Program-made: the position numbers and the translations under genes | Shown: piece by piece, positions 55,052-64,000 of the stretch | Position numbering within the stretch: the first letter of the stretch is position 1 | How the letters are laid out: the number at the start of each line of letters is the position of its first letter | Source: Symsagittifera roscoffensis | Taxonomy: Eukaryota; Xenacoelomorpha; Acoela; Convolutidae | DNA length: 64,000 nucleotides | NCBI RefSeq assembly: GCF_963678635.1 | Contig: NC_087063.1 | Span: 48,807,220 to 48,871,219, forward strand | Reading direction: 5' to 3' | Notes under the pieces: model-generated | Databases searched by the model: none | What the model was told of the DNA's origin: nothing | Seen by the model: the letters and a program-made list of their open reading frames with translations, nothing else

Positions 55052-58000
55052 CATTTCAAATTTTTGATTATTGTCTTTTGTTCCAATTACAACCTGCTCT
55101 TTTTTATTTCTATGGTTCAGAGACTTTATTACTAACTGCTGATTTACTATCTGTTACTGTATTACTATCTGCTGATTTAAAAAGAATGTACCAGAACAAA
55201 AATTCACGCTTCACCTAAACAACTACTTTGAAAGGCTCTAAAACATCAGATATGGAGAGGGGACGGCCTATTAGCATGTCTGTCAGTTAGCATGTTCTTG
55301 TAGTTCGAAGATTGGCCATTTCACGTTTTGTTTTCTCAATTTGCGATTACCAACAGCGTACACTTAGCTGATTTTTTAATTTGGCAAATTTTTTTGAAAC
55401 TTTAGGATAATTTGTTTGTCGTTTGAACGCACACCCAGTTAAAGCAAAAAACGCATCCTTATGGGAGCTCATCAGATATAATGTGTCAGCAGGAAGTCTG
55501 TTTTTTCGGGAGATACCATACGTTTAATAAATCCTTCAAATGATCCCGTTTTATTATGTAAGTTTAGTTTAAAGTAAAAAATAACCATTTTTGAGAGATA
55601 TCGATCAAAACACTATGCCTCAGCGGATCTAAACTTGAAATAAAAATTTTTTTGTCAACATTTTTTTGTTTACATGATTAGTTTTTCGAATTCTCATAAA
55701 AAACTAAAACGACCGATTTTTTCCCAAGAAGGTTAAATTTGCTGTTTTGCGTCATTTTTCTGGGTAATTTATTGCATTGTTTCCCTGAGAATTCCTCAAT
55801 TAATCCATCACTGAAAACATGCCTGATATAAATGGCAATTTTCAACCAAAGGCAGTTGTCGCTGAAAAATGAGATGCTTTCGCTCAGTGGTGCAATTTTT
55901 GAAGTATTCCACATCCGCTTCTATCATTCCTCCAATATAAGTCCGCTAAGTGTAAACGAACGGTTAAGTTCCCTGCCTTATAATTGCTTCTTAAGGCTTC
56001 TTTAATATGTTGCTAAATTGACATAAGAAACTCTATAGAAACCCTTCATTACTTAGAAAAAAAATTGTTCTAAGAAATTTTCTAGCGTTTTTTGACATAA
56101 AATTTCCCCCATCGTGGCATGATTGATCTTCATATGAACACTTCTTTGAAGCTATTGAGAGCACGCTCTCTACAGTTTTGAAGCCAGGTGCAATCGAAAA
56201 TGAAGAACGCTTGAAATAACACTCAAGAGGCTTCAAAATTCCAACAATATGCGCTTAACGTTAGTTCTCTTTCTCACTCATTGCATGCGTTATCAATCTC
56301 CCCTCTTAAACAATTCAGGGTTGAGATAGTTCAATTGCATAAAAGCTTGCATTTCATAAGGAGGACAATACCGCACTTGGTAAGTTTGGGTGTGTGTGTG
56401 TGTGTACGGGGGAGGGGGAGGGGGGTAATTAATCAGTTGCTGTGCAAGTACTGCAGAATGCTCCGACCATATTCTTTTTTTTAAAAAAAAACATTTTTCG
56501 CTTCCCTGAAATAAGTGTCGCTTTTGCGCATGGTGTGGTGAAAGACTCCAAAAAATAACATGAAACGCAAAAAAATCAACATAAAAAACTTTTGAACTAG
56601 TCTCAAAACGGCGCGAAAGGTAACTTCAAAAACTAAATTTACTGGACTTTCACAGTTTTTTCAATAGTAAAAAAGGCCGTGAAACTTTTATTGAAGCCTT
56701 GAAAGTTTCAAAGCTTGAAAAAAAGTTTCACAGCCTTTTTAGTCCTAAAACTGCCGATCCTTCTATAATAAGCCTGCTCGCTTGCCTTACCTGCTCTAAA
56801 ATAGACGAAAAATGATACATTTCATATATTTTTTAATCGAAACTGGTAAATTTTTAGGATATTTTTTAATGTTAGAATGACAAGTGAAAGGGCTTTAATA
56901 GGATATATCACTCAACCCAGTCCGATGATAAATTGTGGTACCTGATTTTGCGTGGAAAACGAAAAAACTAAAATACACCCAAATACATATTTCCTCCGCA
57001 TTTTCAATGGCCGGAACATTTGGTAGTGTTTAACTTGGTAGTTGAGCGCTTTTTAGGCTGATATAGGGAAAAAAATTTTGTATTACGCTACGAGTTAATT
57101 CGCATCATGTGTCAAAAAATCATGTGTCATAGTGGTGAAGTCCCATTTGTACAAACGGTCATTTGTACCATATTAATAAATCAGTCGCGGTCGACCAAAA
57201 TATAAATAAACGGTCCCATATGTACCACAATAGGTAACTTAATGAGGTACATATGGATTCAGTAATTTAAAATAAGTATCTTAATAAAATAAATTTGGAC
57301 GAAAAATTTTCCTTATCAGCTAATATAAATATCAGCTCAAGTAATATGAAAAATCAAATGCACATCATATATTTTCAGAGGGGGAAAATGTCATTTCACG
57401 GAATATTTTTCAGGCCATTCGAAAAGTTTCAAAGCTGTTTATTTGAAACATTTTTTGCATTAACCGGCGAAAAGCCAAATGCAAGTGGTTCTAACAGCCG
57501 ACTGATAAACCATTGGGACCACAATTAAATTTCAATTTTATTTGATTTAAAAAAAATCGGTCCATTTGTAACAAAGTTAAAGGACAGTTGCATTTTTACC
57601 ACAAAAATTTATCAGTCCTAAAAATATTTGGAATTGATAAATCTTTGAACAGATTTGGGGTTGATGAATCATTTTGGTGAAAACTCAACATTTTTTTGTA
57701 ATTTTGGTAAAAATGTGGCAGAAACTTTCGTTTCGTGCTATTAAAATTGTTTAGTGAATAAGAGAAGTAGAAAAGTAAACAAGCGGTCAATTCCAAAATA
57801 GTTCGAATTTCGGAAGAATATGAACCTCCTATGCCAGAACGAATCGGCGAACTCACGACACCCCCCCCCCCCCACACCTACCCTACCGGACTGGGAATCC
57901 CTGGGTTTAATTTTATGAAACTCAGACGTTCCCGGAAGAGCAAATCATTCTATCGAATTTCACCAACAAGCGGCAGTATTGTGCTTAAATTCTTGTATGT

Positions 58001-60069
58001 GGTAGACCATGGTATGGAATGCTGAAGTATGAAACCCAGAACACCTGGATCCGCACTTCCGTTTTTTGCCGTAATTAAACAAACCCACCACAAAACTTCC
58101 AGAATTTTTTTGAACCCAGGTATTGGTAAAAAGCTGAAAATTGGAGACATGGTAGATCGACGCAATACTCAGAGGCTGGAATGGAAGTTATGGTAGATAA
58201 ACTCTTTTCCAGTGATTGGATCGGAAGTTATTAGCGCTTGTGAAAAACATCCTCCAAACCGCAAACCGATAAATTACGCAAAGTCAGGATGTGAGAGTTC
58301 ATTTTGGTTTTATTGTACTATAGACACTAGATGCTAGCCCCAAACAATTAGCCCTAATGAACTTATCTCATCTGATGTCTCGTGTTAATAACAAATTTCA
58401 GGGAAAAATGATAATGGACCTTTAAAATGGGATAACCCGTGAAGCAATGATTTGATAGGGATAAAAATTGTTGAAAAGTACCCCCATGGGAACTTAAAGC
58501 TGCCTGGGGGAATTTACCCCTGGTGACTCTTGGGTGACCTTAACTAGACCCTTGGGCGTTATGACCAAAATTGTATGGCAACTCCTAGATTTAGCACCGG
58601 AAATATACCTCTACCTTAAAACGAACTACTGGATATGGAATGTGACTTTTTGTTAGGAACAATGTTGGATGAAATGTAGCTCTAGGGTGTACATTAGCAG
58701 CCTTGGGGTCTAAAAGAATATCTTGTTCTGTTAATTAAACTTGAATCGATAAATTTTTTTTTAATTCAGTTTGGAGAAAGCGGTTTTAACAGAGTTATAA
58801 CCAGAAAGTCGAAAATTAGCCGCAAAAAAATGATATGGTTAGATTTACGACGACAACAAAAACTAAGTAACCCAAGCTATGCTAAGGGACATAATATTCA
58901 TTTAAATTTTGACAGATAGTTTTTTGACCTACAGAATAATTGTATAGTAAATTGCTTCCCTCAAAAATTAGAGTCGATTTTTAGTTGGATTTTCATGAAA
59001 GTAAAGCTTGCGATTTTCACCCCGCAATATTTATTTCGGCAGCCATCAAAACTGAAAACCCTTTACGAAATAATTTAAACAAAGACGTCGCAAGGCTCAT
59101 TGAGTAATCACGAAAAAATTTGGAGGTTGTGTTGAGCTCGGTGACTACAGTTCGCGGAGGTCAAGAAATATTTGATGAGGATCGTATGACGTTTGTTTGC
59201 TTGGGTCAAATTGTGACACACTCCGTATAGATTATATTCTGGTTATCCTCTAGGCTTTGTATATTTGAAAAAATTTTCGTTACTTTGAATTTAATTACCA
59301 TCAAACTTTCGCGAATTGAGTCTGAAGTCCAATAAAAACATCCCTGGCCAGAGAAAAGGGGCACAGCAGAGTACGATACAAGGAACTGTACGCCTACTAA
59401 AAATCGTTTCGAAAGAGATATTTTTGAACCACCTCGGTTTTCCCCTTGCTGGTCTTAACATCAGCAAGAGAACGACGTTTAGAAATAATCCCTTAGCACA
59501 GACGATGACAATATTTACAACTTTGACATAAATGTGATTAATTTTTTGTTGTAATTCCTGAGTACCCACCTGTCGTGATTTCCTAAGAAAAGGAACTATA
59601 ATGAATTGGTCCTTTGGATCCTGACAAGTAAGATAACCTCATAATACATTTTCGGTTTTGGCCTTAAAAAAACTTTTAGACAGAAGAAAATTTTTCATCG
59701 AAACTGTTATTTTGATACTAAAGTTGTTTCTAATGAAAAAACATCTGTACCACAAATTAAATATTCAGCGTCTTCTTCAAATTAAATAAAACTTTTAAAT
59801 AGCTTTTTAACAGTTGCGGATTGGTTTACCCTTACGTCACAAAACTAACAGCGTTAGTGCCGTTAAGTCACTTTATCGACGCTATTCAAAAGCAATGAAT
59901 TAACAGGACTTTCAGTAAAAAAACGAAGTCATAAAACTGTGGTTCCTCTTGATGCCATACAGTTAAATTCTGTTCATTTTTCCTCATAACTCCAGGTAGC
60001 CTAACTTTTTATACCATTACACGTACTTGAGATTATTTGTAGAAAAAAACGGGATAAATGCGTGACGGA
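55052..60069. other. Non-coding stretch
   Basis: No gene recognised. It holds a hairpin at 56671-56740 (arms AAAAGGCCGTGAAACTTTT and a near-perfect inverse) and a GT/GGGGGA simple repeat (56388-56428). A C run of 13 lies at 57861-57873. A GGTCCATTTGTAC-like motif in varied forms occurs around 57150-57600, perhaps an old inverted-repeat element. Confidence 0.5.
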
Positions 60070-60360
60070 ATAAGAATTTTAAAGAATTTGACGGATTAGA
60101 AAGCACGGTTTTGTTTTTTTTCGGTAAAATTTCACCTTACGAGCTACCATTTTTTTGACCAACTGATCTGAAATTTAATGATGCCCTGAGCTCACATTTA
60201 GAAAAAGAATTCTCCTGCTAATTTTTTCCGTGTTTTCTTATTAGGCACTAAAAAGTGAAAAATTGGTCGATTTGGGATGGTTAAAGCAATATATTCCGCT
60301 CTTTTAACGCATAGACGATAAATAAACCCTATATGGAAATGGTTCCATCATATTTTACTG
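60070..60360 (+). mobile_element. Helitron2-like element, very diverged 5' part
   Basis: Keeps GAGCTCACATTTAGAAAAAG, GTCGATTTGGGATGGTTAAA and ATTCCGCTCTTTTAACGCAT (the core), and ends near ATGGAAATGGTTCC. The 3' half is replaced by the element starting at 60387. Confidence 0.35.
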
Positions 60361-60386
60361 TATTTCCGCTGGCCGTAAACTTTCAT

Positions 60387-61902
60387 TACGAGACTAAATT
60401 GTGCACTGGATAGGCGCACAATTTTGTGTCTGTATGTTCCTGGATTCCAGAGATAAGTATTTAAACATGTTCCAAAAAGTAAGTGGATTCCACTTACAAG
60501 ATTTACGTGGATTCCTCGTACACATAATTGTAACATAAATTTTGTCGGCACATTTAATTTGTTGTGGATTCCGCAACAAGCAAATATAGCTATTTGTTCT
60601 CGATTCCGCAACTGTAAGTTGACTCCGCAAAGTGTAAGTGGAATCCGAAAATGTAGGTGGAATACGCAAAATTTGTAAGCAGAATCCGCCAACTGTAAAG
60701 GAATTCAGATTTAAAAGCAAGGATTTGACCATTATCAGCGTAATCCACGAACAAATTTTAAAAAAAAGATAACTAAATCAATGGATGTCACACTTTAGTA
60801 TTTTCAAGCAGTTTTTGGGATCATAGTTTTAGAAACACAACACCGAATAAATTCTTTAGGTTAATTCGGTAATTGGGTTAATTCCTTATTGGGGTGACAT
60901 ATCGCCGTATTAGGTAAGTATTTGGGATTCAGTAATTGAGATTCAGTATTTGAGATTTTGTATTTGAGATTCAGTATTTGGGAGCGTGAATTCAAAGCAT
61001 TTTGTTCACAGGGAAGGGAGTAAATGATCTATTTAAGTAATTTGAGCAAATTAGTTTTAGATAAAAATAACCAAAATTGAATTACAGAGAAATTAAATTT
61101 TAAGTTCAAAAGCACGAATTTATAGTCCTGAAAATGTTGCCTTATCATACTATGTTCTGGTTTTGCATTTTGAAAATATTTCAATATGGCTAAATTAAAA
61201 CTTTTTTATTTTAGTTGAATGGCTTGAAATGAACTGATGAATAAGTTTACAGGAATTGAGATCGATGACAGGAATTCAGATCGAAGTTAACCTTTGTAGG
61301 AAGTGAGATTGAAGCTGGGCTGGGTCTACTTGACAGGAATTGAGATGAGATCGAAGTTGCGTATGTTTGTTGGAATTGAGATCGAAGTTGGGTATGTTCG
61401 ACAGGATTTAAGATCGAATGAGATAATTGAGATCAAATGTTTAGCATTCCAACTGGAAGCTGATCAACGGTGTGATTAAAAGATATAATTTTAAACGCTA
61501 CTACACATACATATATGTAAACGGAATCCGCAAACAAAACGCTGTTTCCACTTACAGTTTGCAGATTTCACTCACATTTTGCGGATTCCACTTACAGTTT
61601 GCGGATTCCGCTTACAGTTGCGGATTCTACTACAACTCAATTCAGCTATACACATGTCTCATTATTTGTTTATGGATTCCACAACTGTTCTGGATTCCGC
61701 AAATACGGTTGCGGATTCCGCAAATTCGCCTGTTTTTGGAGCATTTTTAAACGGTACCGTGTTTTAGGTATTTGTTTGTGGAATCCAAAACAGCAAAGAA
61801 GATTAAAATAATGTAGCAAAATTGAGGATTCCACGACAAATCTGATTTGGGCCTGTCGCGGAATCCGCTTACAATGCACAGAATGCACAGTTTGGCCTCG
61901 TA
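60387..61902. mobile_element. Inverted-repeat element with tandem-array ends (TACGAG family)
   Basis: About 1.5 kb. Termini TACGAGACTAAATTGTGCAC (left) and the inverse of TACGAGGCCAAACTGTGCAT (right). Inside the left end, imperfect units around GTAAGTGGAATCCGCAAA repeat (60545-60720). Inside the right end the inverse TTTGCGGATTCCACTTAC repeats (61530-61730). The centre has further short tandem repeats (GAGATTCAGTATTTG at 60925-60985; GGAATTGAGATCGAAGT at 61250-61440). No coding capacity beyond short chance frames. Same family as 17191-17379. Confidence 0.7.
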
Positions 61903-62559
61903 ATGTTTTTAGTCCATGTTATTTCTACTATTGAGCCCTTAAATTGGAAGCTAGCCTTTGCCGTTTCCTACTTCCAAAAAAACATACCCTATGCCATTCC
62001 TACATGCCAATCAGAATCGAGATAAGAAAACAAACGTATCAGATATGTTTTTTTTTCTCAATTCTGATTGTCTTATGGCGTGTTTTTTTTTTAAATATCA
62101 TGTCTGTTTCTGCTACGTAACCATTATTCGGTGACCGAAACGAGGTTGTTTCATCGCAGAGAAAATAATTTGTTTTTGCAGCATGATGGTAATCAAAAAA
62201 AGTTTTCTGAGAAAAACAAGATTAAAAAAATTAATTTATGAAATAGTTGAGTACGCGGTACTGAACCCAAGGAACTTCAGTTGCAACCTGAATGCTGTTA
62301 CTTTTTCCGACCTTTTTATTACTTTTTTTGAGTCAATCCTTCCTATAGTTCGACTTGGGCCGAAGTGACAAATAGGCAAATTACTATTGGCACTAAAATA
62401 AATCCCTATATTCAGTAATTGAATTCATAAATTCAATTAAGAATAGGCACTATAGCTATTGACTTTTGCACCCCAACAGCAAATTCAAAATAACAGTATT
62501 CTATTATTACTTTCGTCCGTTTTCTAAGTTCATGCTCATCTTAGTTCTATTTTTCAGAG
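61903..62559. other. Non-coding stretch
   Basis: No gene recognised. A weak inverted pair (CCAATCAGAATCGAGA at about 62008 and TCTCAATTCTGATTG at about 62056) may be a small MITE remnant. Confidence 0.45.
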
Positions 62560-62870
62560 CAACCGTCGTACAAATCAATTATGGCAAATAAGCTTCCTTC
62601 AACCAATTTGGAACGATTTCTAAGAACGGATTGAAAATCCACTGACGAGTTAATAGCGCGAAATCTAGCTGACAAGTTAATAGCGCCAAATTGGCAATAT
62701 TTGAACCCCAATAACTTTACGAAAACGATCACAGGTGAAATAATTTTTCAAATTTAAGCTCAGGGCAAGAATAGCTTTGAATGATAATTAAAAAATGGCT
62801 AGTTAAAAAGTCGAAGTTTGTCTGAAAAAACCCTCGAGCACAAATATTCCGTTTCGAAAGTCGGAACAAC
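62560..62870 (-). mobile_element. Helitron2-like element, 5' part
   Basis: Minus strand: starts TTGTTCCGACTTTCGAAACG and runs to the CAATTTGGTTGAAGGAAGCT and TTTGCCATAATTGATTTG blocks, then stops abruptly at 62560. The palindromic core is partly duplicated (two GTTAATAGCGC-like segments near 62650-62685). Confidence 0.6.
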
Positions 62871-63005
62871 AAGATTAGTATTGGCTTAAGAAACAATTAT
62901 CATTTCTTGTTTCTTTACTTTTCTGACCTCCCTTTGTCGTCCCTTGTCGTTCCTCCAGCATAACTCCCCTCTTCCGCAAAAATAAAGCGCGGAAGAGGGT
63001 GAGGA

Positions 63006-63406
63006 TACGAGCAGTCTTGTTATTGTCTATTATTGAATTCAACCTCTATATTTTTTTGCAAAACTATTTTCAAAATTTTCATCAAATTTGCTATGCTCCA
63101 GTATAACTCCCCCTTCCGCAAAAATAAAATACGGAAAAGGGTGAACGTTTACGGAGAAATTGAGTGTAGGGGATTGAACTGGCGCTATAAAATTGAGTAG
63201 GTTTGGAATTCGAGTACTCAATTTTATAGCCAGTTCAATCCCTTACACTCAATTTCTCCGTAAACGTTCACCCTTTTCCGTACTTTATTTTTGCGGAAGG
63301 GGGAGTTATACTGGAGCATAGCAAATTTGATGAAAATTTTGAAAATAGTTTTGCAAAAAAATATAGAGGTTGAATTCAATAATAGACAATAACAAGACTG
63401 CTCGTA
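63006..63406. repeat. Long near-perfect palindrome
   Basis: Arms 63006-63199 (194 bp) and 63215-63406 (192 bp), with a 15-bp spacer. By eye they differ at only two substitutions plus one 2-bp indel. Each outer end is the 3' terminus of the Helitron2-like family (TACGAGCAGTCTTGT). Within each arm lies a smaller hairpin unit (CCCCCTTCCGCAAAAATAAA and CGGAAAAGGG), and a third copy of that unit lies just outside at 62953-62998. Confidence 0.9.
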
Positions 63407-63937
63407 TCAGGGCAAAGCTCGTATCAGGCGAAGCCCTGAATGTTCCGATTGCCTTTTAAGTTTTATGGAGCAGCGGCAAAAACATTTAAAAAATAAATGA
63501 AATGAAATAAAATGAAATTTTTTTTTCTAAAATTTGAAATTTTTTATGAAAATCATCCCCCCACACGCCATATAAAGATTTCGTTCCTTGTAACAAATCA
63601 ATTATGGCAAATAAGCTTCTTTCAACCAACTTGGAACGATTTTAAGACGGATTAACTCTCCGCTTACGCGTTAATAGCGCGAAATATATTGCGAGTTAAT
63701 TGTCCCAAATTGGTCAAAATGGCCAAAATGGCAATCTTTAAACCCTCATAAATTTACGGAAAAAAATCACAGGTGAAATATCTTTTCAAATTTAAGCTCA
63801 AGACAACAATACCTTTTGAATGATAAAAAAAATTCCGTCAAAAATGGCTAGTTAAAAAGTCGAAATTTGTCTGAAGAAAAAAAACCCACCCCGAGCACAA
63901 ATATTCCGTTTCTTTCTCGTATCGAAAGTCGGAACAA
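63392..63937 (-). mobile_element. Helitron2-like element, copy 13 (full length)
   Basis: Complete minus-strand copy. On the plus strand: ACAAGACTGCTCGTATCAGG, a duplicated hairpin region (GGGCAAAGCTCGTATCAGGC, GAAGCCCTGA), CCCCCCACACGCCATATAAA, the GAAATATATTGCGAGTTAAT core, and ATCGAAAGTCGGAACAA. Its 3' end is the right outer end of the palindrome. Confidence 0.75.
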
Positions 63938-64000
63938 TAAAAGATTTTAAATTGATTTTATATAGATTTCTATCCATGAAACTATGGTGCAGGATTTAAC

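Noticed and set aside
59291-59569. 92-residue minus-strand hydrophobic frame
   Set aside because: No recognisable domain, and no supporting splice or start context beyond chance.
60545-61730. Regular short repeats that could suggest a CRISPR array
   Set aside because: Units are imperfect, have no unique equal-length spacers, sit in inverted arrays inside a transposon, and the DNA is eukaryotic.
61472-61888. Overlapping frames of about 70-90 residues in several phases
   Set aside because: They arise because the tandem TTTGCGGATTCCACTTAC units are open in several frames; no gene is implied.

Overview
This looks like nuclear DNA from an invertebrate animal. It is AT-rich, with long non-coding stretches, the first coding exon of a rhodopsin-like G-protein-coupled receptor ending in a splice donor, and many kinds of transposable element. 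No bacterial operons, tRNA or rRNA genes, or CRISPR arrays are seen. The element types (Ty3/gypsy with a tRNA-Ser-type primer site, BEL/Pao, hAT-like MITE) suit an arthropod-like or other protostome genome, but the sequence alone does not fix the phylum.

Layout. About 0.9-8.4 kb is a decayed minus-strand Ty3/gypsy retrotransposon (gag, zinc knuckle, protease, RT, RNase H, integrase, all broken), followed by a 200-base assembly gap (8708-8907). A single GPCR exon lies at 9050-9282. From 11.4 to 27.7 kb the sequence is dominated by copies of one roughly 530-bp non-autonomous family. Its ends (asymmetric terminal inverted repeats plus a hairpin near each end) resemble Helitron2/Helentron elements. 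Six copies or fragments crowd 24.36-27.7 kb. Between them are a MITE with a perfect 9-bp target duplication (20860-21253), a decayed minus-strand reading frame of unknown type (19.05-20.83 kb) and a lone Ty3 RNase H fragment (21.93-22.34 kb).

The best-resolved locus is 27696-35491. A hAT-like MITE with 8-bp target duplications is interrupted by a young, nearly intact 7.36-kb Ty3/gypsy element on the minus strand. That element has 362-bp LTRs that look identical by eye, a 5-bp target duplication, and a gag start codon formed across the LTR/primer-binding-site junction. Its pol has intact protease, RT and integrase catalytic motifs but one in-frame TAG inside RNase H.

From 43.5 to 45.9 kb are two adjacent roughly 1-kb inverted-repeat elements built from ATCGATTAT palindromes. 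From 46083 to 55051 is a complete but dead BEL/Pao retrotransposon with recognisable 436/438-bp LTRs. At 60387-61902 is a 1.5-kb element whose inverted ends are short tandem arrays, and a 190-bp relative lies at 17191-17379. At 63006-63406 is a near-perfect 194/192-bp palindrome next to another copy of the Helitron2-like family.

The window is therefore mainly a record of transposon insertion and decay around one host exon. No new host system is visible. The items most worth following are the Helitron2-like family, the gypsy LTR-PBS start codon and internal TAG, the AATCGATT palindrome elements and the long palindrome.
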